Of a stretch of 64,000 nt of DNA, positions 36,568-46,019 are shown one piece after another; position 1 is the stretch's first letter, and each line of letters starts with the position of its first letter. Below the pieces are notes generated by a model. It was not told the origin of the DNA and made no database searches. It saw only the letters and a list, made by a program, of their open reading frames with translations. Origin of the DNA: Rhodococcus opacus B4 (GTDB taxonomy: Bacteria; Actinomycetota; Actinomycetes; Mycobacteriales; Mycobacteriaceae); NCBI RefSeq assembly GCF_000010805.1, contig NC_012522.1, positions 6,944,001 to 7,008,000 on the forward strand, read 5' to 3'. Made by a program: the position numbers and the translations under genes.

Positions 36568-37104
36568 ATGCCCAATGAGCAGATCGAGTCGGAGACTCGC
36601 TGGAGCACAGTAAGCGACGAACCGCAGACCAATTCCGAAGCAGGCGCAGCGGACGGCGTCTGTGTTCAAGAAGTCTGTGTGCAAGAAGACGGTGTGCAAC
36701 AAATCAGCGTGCAAGACATCAGCAATGTGCAAGACATAAGCAATGTGCAAGACATAAGCAATGTGCAAGAAAGCAGTGTGAGCGAACTTCCGATGCCGGA
36801 GCTCGTCGCGCAGGAGGTCGAGACGGCGGGCCCCCGCCCGGCGTTGAGTCTGGTGACCGGTTTCGACGAATTGTTCGACACCATCGAGGATCAGTGGCAG
36901 GAACGTGCGCTCTGTGCGCAGACCGACCCTGAGGCATTCTTCCCCGAAAAGGGAGGGTCCACGAGAGAAGCGAAGCGCATCTGCCTCGGTTGCGAGGTGA
37001 AGGACGAATGCCTCGACTACGCACTGGCCAATGACGAGCGGTTCGGTATCTGGGGTGGCCTGTCGGAGCGTGAGCGCCGGCGCCTGAAGCGGGGGATCGG
37101 CTAG
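36568..37104 (+). CDS. whiB2: WhiB2-type iron-sulfur regulator with repeat-bearing N-terminus
   Basis: The last roughly 70 residues are nearly identical to WhiB2/WhmD, the regulator of septation. The Fe-S cysteines are 116, 139, 142 and 148 (ALCAQTDPEAFFPEKGG, CLGCEVKDEC), with the turn GIWGGLSERERRRLKRG. The first roughly 100 residues are extra. They are acidic, low in complexity and carry three perfect DISNVQ repeats (50-67), with looser VQE/VQD copies before and after and two additional cysteines (32, 37). The start is supported by GAGGAGG seven bases before ATG 36568. M. tuberculosis WhiB2 has only about 89 residues, so the extension is a lineage-specific addition. Confidence 0.93.
   Translation: MPNEQIESETRWSTVSDEPQTNSEAGAADGVCVQEVCVQEDGVQQISVQDISNVQDISNVQDISNVQESSVSELPMPELVAQEVETAGPRPALSLVTGFDELFDTIEDQWQERALCAQTDPEAFFPEKGGSTREAKRICLGCEVKDECLDYALANDERFGIWGGLSERERRRLKRGIG
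36715..36768 (+). repeat. Three 18-bp tandem repeats inside whiB2
   Basis: Three in-frame copies of an 18-base unit, each coding DISNVQ and differing at one base, cover 36715-36768. Flanking degenerate copies extend from about 36660 to 36780. The codons used (ATA, AAT, CAA) are rare in the rest of the window and the tract is AT-rich. Copy number is likely to vary among strains without breaking the frame. Confidence 0.85.
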
Positions 37105-37596
37105 TCAGTCCTCATCGCCCGGCAGATCCGGGTCGATGACCTCGGGTTCGACCCCGAGGTAGGTACTCACCTGCTGTACGAGCACGTCGTGCACCAGGTC
37201 GGTGAGATCGTCCGGATCCTTGGCGCGCTGTTCCAGCGGGCGCCGGAAGAGGACGACTCGCGCCCGCGTGGTGGATCCGTGCCGGTCGATGCCTGCCGGG
37301 ATCAACCGGGACAGCGGCACGGGCCCGTCCGCCACGACCTCGGCGGGCCAGTTGACCGAATCCGGGTCGAGCGCATGAATCTTCGGAACTTCGTCGACGG
37401 CGATGTCCAGCTTCGTGAGGCGTTCACGCCAGCGTGAGTCGATCGGCGCGAACGCCTCCAGAACCACCAGATCGAATTTTTCCGCGCGGCTGCGCCGCGC
37501 CGGCGCGTCCGGGGGGAACACGGACCCGCGGATCCCGCGTCCCCGCCGGTCGACGGATCGAGTGGTGACGGGACGCCTGCGTCGTGCTCTGGACAT
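37105..37596 (-). CDS. Metallopeptidase-family protein (zincin-like) without HExxH
   Basis: The 163-residue product has a basic N-terminal tail. The fold of the small metallopeptidase family near Rv3259 then follows: FDLVVLEAFAPIDSRWRERLTKLDIAVDEVP, IDRHGSTTRARVVLFRRPLEQRA and DLTDLVHDVLVQQVSTYLG. In catalytic family members the last segment holds HExGH; here the corresponding residues read VHDVLVQQV, so zinc binding is probably lost. It converges on whiB2 with no gap. A function is not known. The start is ATG 37596. Confidence 0.8.
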   Translation of the reverse strand: MSRARRRRPVTTRSVDRRGRGIRGSVFPPDAPARRSRAEKFDLVVLEAFAPIDSRWRERLTKLDIAVDEVPKIHALDPDSVNWPAEVVADGPVPLSRLIPAGIDRHGSTTRARVVLFRRPLEQRAKDPDDLTDLVHDVLVQQVSTYLGVEPEVIDPDLPGDED

Positions 37597-37676
37597 GGAG
37601 TGGACATTACGACAGCCGGACACTGTCGGTGTGTCCGAGTAGGTGTGGGGCCTTCGTGGGGCTAGGCTTCCTAGCT

Positions 37677-38072
37677 GTGAGATCTCTGCGTCGATGCTGC
37701 CGCCCCGGGTGCAAGAACCCCGCTGTCGCGACGCTCACGTACGTCTACTCGGACTCCACCGCAGTCGTGGGCCCGCTCGCCACGGTCGACGAACCGCACT
37801 CGTGGGATCTGTGCGAAACGCACGCGTCGAGGATCACCGCACCCAAGGGCTGGGAACTGGTTCGGTACGAGGGTGGATTTTCGTCGAGCACCCCGGACGA
37901 GGACGACCTGACCGCGCTGGCGGAGGCCGTGCGAGAGGCAGGTCTCGGCGATCGTGGCCGGTCCGAGCGCGCTCTGTCCACCGAGGAGCGCGCCGAAACC
38001 GGCACCCAGCCCGGCCCGGCTCGTACCGGGCGGCGTGGCCACCTGCGGGTTCTTCCCGACCCCGCCAACTGA
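37677..38072 (+). CDS. DUF3499-family protein
   Basis: The 131-residue protein contains the conserved zinc-ribbon-like RSLRRCCRPGCKNPAVATLTYVYSDSTAVVGPL and SWDLCETHASRITAPKGWELVRYEGGF. Four cysteines and a CxxH pair probably bind a metal. The C-terminus is unstructured. It matches Rv3258c, which lies between whiB2 and manB in M. tuberculosis as here. The GTG start has TAGGCT eight bases upstream. Function unknown. Confidence 0.9.
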   Translation: MRSLRRCCRPGCKNPAVATLTYVYSDSTAVVGPLATVDEPHSWDLCETHASRITAPKGWELVRYEGGFSSSTPDEDDLTALAEAVREAGLGDRGRSERALSTEERAETGTQPGPARTGRRGHLRVLPDPAN

Positions 38073-38176
38073 CGTCCCCAGCTCGTCCCGGGCCTGCGGT
38101 CCGCGGCGTGCCGTGCCCGCGACGGGCAGGCATTAGGCTTGCGCCAGCACTGGTGCTCGTAAAGGAGAAAACAGAA

Positions 38177-39544
38177 GTGGCGCGATCAGCCGAGTCCGTA
38201 CATGCCGTGATCAAGGCTTACGACGTGCGGGGTGTCGTCGGTGAACTCATCGATGCCGCGTTCGTGCAGGACGTGGGTGGCGCCTTCGCACGACTCGTCC
38301 GTGAGGAGGGCGCCACGAAGGTGGTGATCGGGTACGACATGCGCGCGTCGTCCCCGGAACTCGCCGGTGCGTTCGCCGACGGCGTCACCGCGCAGGGCCT
38401 CGACGTCGTGCTCATCGGACTCGCGTCCACCGATCAGCTGTACTTCGCCTCGGGACTGTTCGACTGCCCGGGTGCGATGTTCACGGCGAGCCACAATCCG
38501 GCGAAGTACAACGGCATCAAGCTGTGCCGCGCGGGCGCGAAGCCGGTGGGGCAGGAGACGGGCCTCGCCGCGATCGCCGCGGAGGTCGTCGACGGGGTTC
38601 CCGCATACGACGGCGCCGCGGGCGAGGTGTCCGAGGAGGACGTGCTCGAGCAGTACGCGAGTTTCGTCCGCGGGCTGGTGAACCTGTCCGACCTCCGGCC
38701 GCTGACGGTGGCCGTGGACGCGGGCAACGGCATGGGCGGGCACACCGTGCCCGCAGTGTTCGAGCCGATGCCGGTGAAGCTGCAGCCGCTGTATTTCGAA
38801 CTCGACGGCACGTTCCCGAACCACGAGGCGAATCCGCTCGACCCGGCGAACCTGGTGGATCTGCAGCGGTACGTCCGGGAGACCGGTGCCGACATCGGTC
38901 TCGCCTTCGACGGTGACGCCGACCGCTGCTTCGTGGTCGACGAACTCGGCAACCCGGTGTCGCCGTCCGCGGTGACGGCCCTGGTGGCCGAGCGTGAGCT
39001 GGCCAAGGAGCCGGGTGCCACCGTTATCCACAACCTCATCACGTCCCGCGCCGTGCCGGAACTGGTCACCGAACTGGGTGGACATCCGGTGCGCACCCGG
39101 GTCGGGCATTCGTTCATCAAGCAGCAGATGGCCGAGACGGGCGCGATCTTCGGCGGCGAGCACTCCGCGCACTACTACTTCCGCGATTTCTGGGGCGCCG
39201 ACTCCGGCATGCTCGCCGGGCTGCACGTCCTCGCGGCGCTGGGGGAGCAGGACCGTCCGCTGTCCGAACTGATGGCCAAGTACGAGCGGTACGCGGCGTC
39301 GGGGGAGATCAATTCGACGGTGTCGGACGCCGCCGAGCGGACCGCCGCGGTGGTGGCGGCGTTCGCCGATCGCACCGCGGGTGTCGACCGGCTCGACGGT
39401 GTCACGGTCGAATTGCGCGGCGGCGCGTGGTTCAACCTGCGCGCCTCCAACACCGAACCGCTGCTGCGACTCAACGTCGAAGCACCCACGACGGCAGACG
39501 TAGATGCACTCGTTACCGAGATATTGGGCATCGTCCGAGCCTGA
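38177..39544 (+). CDS. manB: Phosphomannomutase/phosphoglucomutase
   Basis: The 455-residue alpha-D-phosphohexomutase converts mannose-6-P to mannose-1-P, feeding manC. It has AVIKAYDVRGVVGELIDAAFVQDVGGAFA, the phosphoserine loop FTASHNPAKYNGIKLC, the metal loop FDGDADRCFVVDE, the sugar-binding FGGEHSAHYYFRDFWGADSG and the phosphate-binding RASNTEPLLRLNVEA. GTG 38177 has AGGAG nine bases upstream. It leads the manB-SIS-manA operon (Rv3257c-Rv3255c order). Confidence 0.95.
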   Translation: MARSAESVHAVIKAYDVRGVVGELIDAAFVQDVGGAFARLVREEGATKVVIGYDMRASSPELAGAFADGVTAQGLDVVLIGLASTDQLYFASGLFDCPGAMFTASHNPAKYNGIKLCRAGAKPVGQETGLAAIAAEVVDGVPAYDGAAGEVSEEDVLEQYASFVRGLVNLSDLRPLTVAVDAGNGMGGHTVPAVFEPMPVKLQPLYFELDGTFPNHEANPLDPANLVDLQRYVRETGADIGLAFDGDADRCFVVDELGNPVSPSAVTALVAERELAKEPGATVIHNLITSRAVPELVTELGGHPVRTRVGHSFIKQQMAETGAIFGGEHSAHYYFRDFWGADSGMLAGLHVLAALGEQDRPLSELMAKYERYAASGEINSTVSDAAERTAAVVAAFADRTAGVDRLDGVTVELRGGAWFNLRASNTEPLLRLNVEAPTTADVDALVTEILGIVRA

Positions 39545-39622
39545 CTGCCATAGTTGGAATGACAAGGTTCTGCTCGTGCTGCGAATGTGGCTTGCACTGA
39601 CGAAGAAAGGGGGTGCGGTGTC

Positions 39623-40702
39623 ATGACAGCGCCGACGCCCCTGCTCGATCTGGACGACGGGGACGGACTGGTTTCCGCGGACACCGAGGGCGTACTGCGT
39701 TCCGCCGCAATGGGGGGTGCCCAGATCCGGGCCACCCGGTCCGCGGTCGAGGAAGGGGCCCTCGAACGACTGCAGGGGCTGCGTCCGCGCAGCGTGGTGG
39801 TGGTCACCGGCGCGGGGCGGGCCAGCCGCGGTGCCGGGATCCTGACGGCGGTCCTCGCCGAACGGATCGGATTCCCGCTGGTGCGCGCCGCGCGGACCCC
39901 CGTCTGGGTGGGCCCGCTCGACGTGGTGGTGGTGGCCGGCGACGACGCAGGCGACCCCCGGCTCGTGCAGGCCGTCGACGCGGCGGTGCGCCGCGGCGCC
40001 GAAGTCGTGGTCGCGGCACCGGACGAGGGACCCTTGCAGGCGGCAGCGGCCGGACGCGTCGTCATGTTCGCGCCCCGGGTCCGGGCTCTGACCCGGCACG
40101 GCCTGCTCCGGTACTTCGCGGTTCTGCTGGCCGTCCTTCGGGTGGTCGGTTCCGAACGCTGGGGCGACGAGGTCCCCGACCTCGAGCAACTCGCCGACGC
40201 GGTCGACGGTGAGGCGCTGCGCGACCGGCCGAACAGCGAGGTGTTCCACAACCCCGCGAAATCTCTGGCCTCCCGCATGCAGGGTCGCCGGATCGTCCTC
40301 ACCGGCGATACGGAGAGCACGGTGGAACTGGCCAGGCACGGCGCCGAGGCGCTGTTGCACGCCGGCCGCGTGGCGACGGCGTCGGAGCTTCCCGACGTGC
40401 TGAGTGCGGCGGGCACGTTCCGCGTCGACCCGGCGCTGTCCGCGCACGACGCGATCTTCCACGATCCCGAACTGGACGGTCCGCCGCCGGCGAGCCCGGT
40501 GCGCACGTTCGTGCTGTCGGCCGATGCCGACCGGATGCTCGTCGAACGTAGGATCGCGGTCCTGGGCGACGTCGACCTCGTCGTCGCGTCGTCCGACGAG
40601 GGGCAGGTTTCCTCGCAGCGCCCCGAATTGGAACAGGCGGCGGTACTGGTGGGCAGGCTCGACATGACTGCCGCGTATCTACAGTTGATCGGCGGTATCT
40701 AG
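39623..40702 (+). CDS. SIS-domain-like protein of the mannose operon (Rv3256c/TobH type)
   Basis: The 359-residue protein resembles the TobH/Rv3256c group related to phosphosugar isomerase (SIS) domains. It shows VVVVTGAGRASRGAGILTAVLAERIGFPLV and VVVVAGDDAGDPRLVQAVDAAVRRGAEVVVAAPDEGP. A second isomerase-like half begins at NPAKSLASRMQGRRIVLTGDTEST. No catalytic data exist for this group. It lies between phosphomannomutase and phosphomannose isomerase, and its stop is shared by one base with the manA start, so a role in sugar-phosphate metabolism is likely. ATG 39623 follows AAGGGGG. Confidence 0.85.
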   Translation: MTAPTPLLDLDDGDGLVSADTEGVLRSAAMGGAQIRATRSAVEEGALERLQGLRPRSVVVVTGAGRASRGAGILTAVLAERIGFPLVRAARTPVWVGPLDVVVVAGDDAGDPRLVQAVDAAVRRGAEVVVAAPDEGPLQAAAAGRVVMFAPRVRALTRHGLLRYFAVLLAVLRVVGSERWGDEVPDLEQLADAVDGEALRDRPNSEVFHNPAKSLASRMQGRRIVLTGDTESTVELARHGAEALLHAGRVATASELPDVLSAAGTFRVDPALSAHDAIFHDPELDGPPPASPVRTFVLSADADRMLVERRIAVLGDVDLVVASSDEGQVSSQRPELEQAAVLVGRLDMTAAYLQLIGGI

Positions 40703-41934
40703 TGCACCGACTCGAAGGTGCGCTCCGGTCCTACGCGTGGGGATCGCGCACCGCCATCGCACAGCTGCGCGGACTTCCGGTTCCCACGGCCCATCCCGAG
40801 GCGGAACTGTGGCTGGGCGCACACCCGGGTGATCCCGCCCGCGTCATCACCGACGAGGGGCCCCGGTCTCTCCTGGACCTGGTGCACTCGGAGCCCGAAC
40901 GCCAGCTCGGGAAGCGCAGCGTCGAGACGTTCGGCGAACGCCTCCCGTTCCTGCTCAAGTTGCTCGCGTCGGAGGAACCGCTGTCGTTGCAGGCGCATCC
41001 GAGCGCCGAGCAGGCGTGGGAAGGATTCGCCCGGGAGAACGAGGTGGGAATCCCCCTCGAGTCCTCCGTGCGCAACTACAAGGACGCCAGCCACAAACCC
41101 GAACTCGTCGTGGCTCTCAGCAGGTTCCACGCGCTCGCCGGATTCCGGGACCCTCAGCGCACGGTCAAACTGCTCGAGGCGATCGCCGTTCCCGAACTGC
41201 AACCCTACGTCGGCCTCATTGCCGGGCAACCCGACTCGGACGGTCTTCGCGCGCTGTTCACCACGTGGATCACGTTGCCGCAGCCCGTGCTCGGTGCGCT
41301 GATGCCGAGGGTGCTCGACGGGTGCGTCGACTACCTGTCGAACACCAAGGACGGTGAATTCGCGGCGGAGGTCCGCACCGCCCTCGAACTGAGCGAGGTG
41401 TACCCGGGGGATGCGGGTGTGCTCGCCGCGCTGCTATTGAACCGGGTCACCCTCGAGCCGGGGCAGGGCCTGTACCTCGACGCCGGCAACCTCCACGCCT
41501 ACCTGCACGGGATGGCGGTCGAGATCATGGCCAACTCCGACAACGTGCTGCGCGGGGGACTGACGCCGAAGCACGTGGACGTGCCGGAGTTGCTGCGTGT
41601 CCTCGACTTCGACACCGTCGACATTCCGATCCTGGAGGCGCAGGAGCGTCCGGGCGGGGGCGAATTCGTGTATTCGACGCCGGCGCCGGAATTCGTCCTC
41701 GCGCGGATCGACCTGTCACCGGACGGCCCGACCGAGCACCGGCTCGACTCGGAGGGGCCGCACATCCTGCTGTGCACCTCGGGTTCGGTGGAGTTGCGCT
41801 GCGGAAACGACAGCCTCGAACTGTCCCAGGGAAACGCCGTCTGGATCGCGGCCGAGGACCCCGAAGTGGTGGCGACGGCGGGCACCGAATGCGCCCAGTT
41901 GTTCAGTGCGAGGGTCGGCGCCCCGATCGCGTAG
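40702..41934 (+). CDS. manA: Mannose-6-phosphate isomerase
   Basis: The 410-residue type I isomerase interconverts fructose-6-P and mannose-6-P. It has LRSYAWGSRTAIAQL, AELWLGAHPGDPA, the zinc-binding LSLQAHPSAEQA (Gln and His), the HKPELVVALSRFHALAGFRD segment and GLYLDAGNLHAYLHGMAVEIMANSDNVLRGGLTPKHVD. GTG 40702 shares a base with the preceding stop. With manB and manC it makes GDP-mannose from central metabolism for lipoarabinomannan and mannolipids. Confidence 0.95.
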   Translation: MHRLEGALRSYAWGSRTAIAQLRGLPVPTAHPEAELWLGAHPGDPARVITDEGPRSLLDLVHSEPERQLGKRSVETFGERLPFLLKLLASEEPLSLQAHPSAEQAWEGFARENEVGIPLESSVRNYKDASHKPELVVALSRFHALAGFRDPQRTVKLLEAIAVPELQPYVGLIAGQPDSDGLRALFTTWITLPQPVLGALMPRVLDGCVDYLSNTKDGEFAAEVRTALELSEVYPGDAGVLAALLLNRVTLEPGQGLYLDAGNLHAYLHGMAVEIMANSDNVLRGGLTPKHVDVPELLRVLDFDTVDIPILEAQERPGGGEFVYSTPAPEFVLARIDLSPDGPTEHRLDSEGPHILLCTSGSVELRCGNDSLELSQGNAVWIAAEDPEVVATAGTECAQLFSARVGAPIA

Positions 41935-41937
41935 CCT

Positions 41938-42087
41938 GTGACCCGCCCTGCGATCCGAGAAGGGCTCACCGGCACGGTCGCCCAGGCCGTCCACGAGGCC
42001 GAGGCGCGGGTGCGGGGCGCCGTCCCGGCGGCTCGCCGCATCTACATCGAACCCGGCCTGTTCCGGGCAACCGAAGGCATAGGCTGA
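41938..42087 (+). pseudogene. Possible C-terminal remnant of a cation efflux (CDF) transporter
   Basis: Only 49 codons from GTG 41938 to TGA 42087 are open. They read like the tail of a cation diffusion facilitator, with TVAQAVHEAEARVRGAVPAARRIYIEPGLFR: a long helix ending in the IYIEP strand of the cytosolic domain. No transmembrane part is left between manA and the permease. I think it is a fragment left after a deletion, based on remembered family similarity only. An independent small gene is the alternative. Confidence 0.4.
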
Positions 42088-42115
42088 ACGGCAACTTTCG
42101 ATTGAGGAGGCTGAT

Positions 42116-43624
42116 GTGGCCATCCAGGACAAAGGCAGCGGAGAACCGGATATCGGCGGCAGGCCGACCGGCTTGTTCCGCACCAAGTCGATCGAGCAGT
42201 CGATCCGCGACACCGACGAACCGGAGACCAAACTCCGCAAGGACCTGACGGCGTGGGACCTGACCGTCTTCGGTGTCGCCGTCGTCATCGGTGCCGGCAT
42301 CTTCACGCTCACCGCCCGGACCGCGGGTAACGTCGCGGGACCTTCGGTGTCGGCGGCGTTCGTCATCGCCGCCATCGCGTGCGGCCTCGCCGCGCTCTGC
42401 TACGCCGAGTTCGCCTCGACCGTTCCGGTCGCCGGCAGCGCGTACACCTTCTCCTACGCGACGTTCGGTGAACTGGTCGCGTGGATCATCGGCTGGGACC
42501 TCATCCTCGAATTCGCGCTCGCGGCGTCGGTCGTGGCGAAGGGCTGGTCGCTCTATCTCGGTGAGGTGATCGGCAACCACTCGCCGATCGCGCAGATCGG
42601 CTCGGTCACGTTCGACTGGGGCGCGGTACTCATCGTCGCGATCATCACCGTCGTGCTGGCGACGGGCACCAAGCTGTCGTCGCGCGTCTCCCTCGTGATC
42701 ACGTCGATCAAGGTGGCCGTGGTGCTGGTCGTCGTGGTCGTCGGCGCGTTCTACATCGACCCCGACAACTACTCGCCATATATTCCGCCGTCCGAGGCGG
42801 GCAGCACGGGCGAGGGCATCCACCAGTCCCTGTTTTCGTACGCCACGGGCGCGGGCGGCAGCACGTTCGGCTGGTACGGGCTGCTCGCGGCGGCGAGCCT
42901 GGTGTTCTTCGCGTTCATCGGGTTCGACATCGTCGCCACCACCGCCGAGGAGACGAAGGATCCGCAGAAGGCGCTGCCCCGCGGAATTCTGGGATCGCTG
43001 CTGATCGTGACCATCCTGTACGTGGCGGTGACGCTGGTGCTCACCGGCATGGTCGACTACCACGAATTGGCCGGGGACAGTTCCAATCTGGCCACCGCGT
43101 TCGGCATTCACGGAATCACGTGGGCGAAGAACCTGATCTCGTTCGGTGCACTGGCCGGCCTGACCACCGTGGTGATGGTGCTGATGCTCGGGCAGACCCG
43201 GGTGCTGTTCGCCATGTCCCGGGACGGGCTGATGCCGCGGCGGCTGGCGCCGACCGGCAAGCACGGCACCCCCGTTCGGATCACCGTGCTCGTCGGTGTC
43301 GTCGTGGCCGTGCTGGCGGGCGTCTTCCCGATCGGCACCCTCGAAGAAATGGTGAACATCGGAACGCTGTTCGCGTTCGTCCTCGTGTCGATCGGCGTGA
43401 TCGTGCTGCGCCGCACCCGCCCGGACCTGCCCCGCGGATTCCGGGTCCCACTGGTCCCACTGGTTCCCGTCCTGGCGGTGCTGGCCTGCCTGTGGCTGAT
43501 GGTCAACCTGTCCGTCGAGACGTGGATCCGGTTCATCGTGTGGATGGCGCTCGGTGTGATCATCTACTTCGCGTACAGTCGCCGTCACTCGATGATGGAG
43601 AGGCGCAGTCGCGGCGAGGTCTGA
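42116..43624 (+). CDS. APC-superfamily amino acid permease
   Basis: The 502-residue protein has about twelve transmembrane helices and the APC marks: LTAWDLTVFGVAVVIGAGIFTLTARTAG in TM1, GLAALCYAEFASTVPVAGSAYTFSYATFGELVAWIIGWDLILE, FFAFIGFDIVATTAEETKDPQKALPRGI and RVLFAMSRDGLMPRRLA. It resembles the cationic amino acid transporter subgroup (YfnA/CAT). Rv3253c has the same place after manA. The substrate is not certain. GTG 42116 lies five bases after GAGGAGG. Confidence 0.92.
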   Translation: MAIQDKGSGEPDIGGRPTGLFRTKSIEQSIRDTDEPETKLRKDLTAWDLTVFGVAVVIGAGIFTLTARTAGNVAGPSVSAAFVIAAIACGLAALCYAEFASTVPVAGSAYTFSYATFGELVAWIIGWDLILEFALAASVVAKGWSLYLGEVIGNHSPIAQIGSVTFDWGAVLIVAIITVVLATGTKLSSRVSLVITSIKVAVVLVVVVVGAFYIDPDNYSPYIPPSEAGSTGEGIHQSLFSYATGAGGSTFGWYGLLAAASLVFFAFIGFDIVATTAEETKDPQKALPRGILGSLLIVTILYVAVTLVLTGMVDYHELAGDSSNLATAFGIHGITWAKNLISFGALAGLTTVVMVLMLGQTRVLFAMSRDGLMPRRLAPTGKHGTPVRITVLVGVVVAVLAGVFPIGTLEEMVNIGTLFAFVLVSIGVIVLRRTRPDLPRGFRVPLVPLVPVLAVLACLWLMVNLSVETWIRFIVWMALGVIIYFAYSRRHSMMERRSRGEV

Positions 43625-43767
43625 CACTCGCAGGGTTTCCGGCTGGGGCGCAGGGGGATTCGGTGCCCGGAGGCGGCGCGGCGCCGGAATTTGTTGGGAC
43701 GGCGCCCCGGACGGCCGGTGCCGCCCGGATTACGGTGCGGCGAAACCGGGGCACTAAGGTCTTCGCC

Positions 43768-44388
43768 ATGACTTCGTCGCGTGTCCGGGTGCCCTATCAG
43801 GAGGCTGCGCGGCTGCTGCTGCGTCAGTCGGTGCTGGACGCGATGCGGGACCTTCTGTTCGAGAAGGACTGGTCGGACATCACGATGTCGGACGTCGCGG
43901 CCGGTGCCGGGGTGAGCCGACAGACGCTCTACAACGAGTTCAAGTCCCGGCAGGGCCTGGCGGAGGCGTACGCCCTCCGGCTCGCCGACGAACTGGTCGA
44001 CGCCGTCGACGAGGCGCTGGTGGCGAACGTCGGGCAGGGCCGCGCCGCGCTGCTCGCCGGATTCACCGCGTTCTTCGCGGCGAGCCTGTCCGACCCTCTG
44101 GTGCAGTCACTCCTGCGCGGGGAGACCAAGCCCGATCTGCTGCGGCTGATCACGACCGAGAGTGCCCCGATCATCGAGCGGGCGTCGACGCGGCTCGCCG
44201 AGGTGTTCCAGCGGGGCTGGGTGCGGGCGAATCCGTCGGACGCGGGGATTCTCAGCCGAGCCATCGTGCGTCTCGCTATGAGTTACATCTCGATGCCACC
44301 CGAATCCGAGGCCAACGTCGCCGAGGATCTGGGTGCTCTTCTGGGGCCTTTCGTGGACGAGGCGGTGGGCGGGGCCGATCGTGGGTGA
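43768..44388 (+). CDS. TetR-family regulator, AlkX-like
   Basis: The 206-residue repressor has an N-terminal HTH: QSVLDAMRDLLFEKDWSDITMSDVAAGAGVSRQTLYNEFKSRQGLAEAYALRLADEL. An all-helical ligand-binding domain follows. The sequence and its place just before ahcY match AlkX/Rv3249c, the repressor that ends the alkB-rubA-rubB operon. The alkane hydroxylase and rubredoxin genes are absent here, and the permease (Rv3253c position) directly precedes it. TAAGGT (43755-43760) is seven bases before ATG 43768, so it has its own leaderless promoter. It may act on an alkB operon elsewhere. Confidence 0.85.
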   Translation: MTSSRVRVPYQEAARLLLRQSVLDAMRDLLFEKDWSDITMSDVAAGAGVSRQTLYNEFKSRQGLAEAYALRLADELVDAVDEALVANVGQGRAALLAGFTAFFAASLSDPLVQSLLRGETKPDLLRLITTESAPIIERASTRLAEVFQRGWVRANPSDAGILSRAIVRLAMSYISMPPESEANVAEDLGALLGPFVDEAVGGADRG

Positions 44389-44416
44389 TCGCCCGGCCGC
44401 GCAGCGTCACGTGAGT

Positions 44417-44446
44417 GTGACCGCCGGGCCGCAGTACCGATAGCCT
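44417..44446 (+). promoter_or_regulatory. ahcY promoter
   Basis: GTGACC (44417-44422), an 18-base spacer and TAGCCT (44441-44446) precede ATG 44479. The leader would be only about 26 bases and contains the ribosome site, so there is no room for a SAH riboswitch downstream of this start point. Confidence 0.5.
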
Positions 44447-44478
44447 TGACCGAAACAGCAGTCAAACAGGAGAGGCAG

Positions 44479-45963
<1,485 letters not shown>

Positions 45964-45975
45964 AGGCCGCGGCGT

Positions 45976-46004
45976 CCCCCGGTCCGTCGTGTGCGGGCCG
46001 GGGG
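45976..46004 (+). terminator. Hairpin after ahcY
   Basis: CCCCCGGTCC (45976-45985) pairs with GGGCCGGGGG (45995-46004), with one G-T pair and a nine-base loop, 12 bases after the ahcY stop. There is no T run. It ends just before the -10 box of tmk, so readthrough and tmk initiation may compete. Confidence 0.6.
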
Positions 46005-46019
46005 ATAGCCTTTCTCCTC

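Noticed and set aside
43625-43767. Additional gene between the permease and the TetR gene
   Set aside because: The open frame there is an extension of the TetR frame without a ribosome site. The 143-base gap holds only G+C-rich hairpin sequence and the TetR promoter.
44389-44478. SAH riboswitch before ahcY
   Set aside because: The predicted start point leaves only about 26 bases of leader, and no fitting fold was seen in the 90-base gap.
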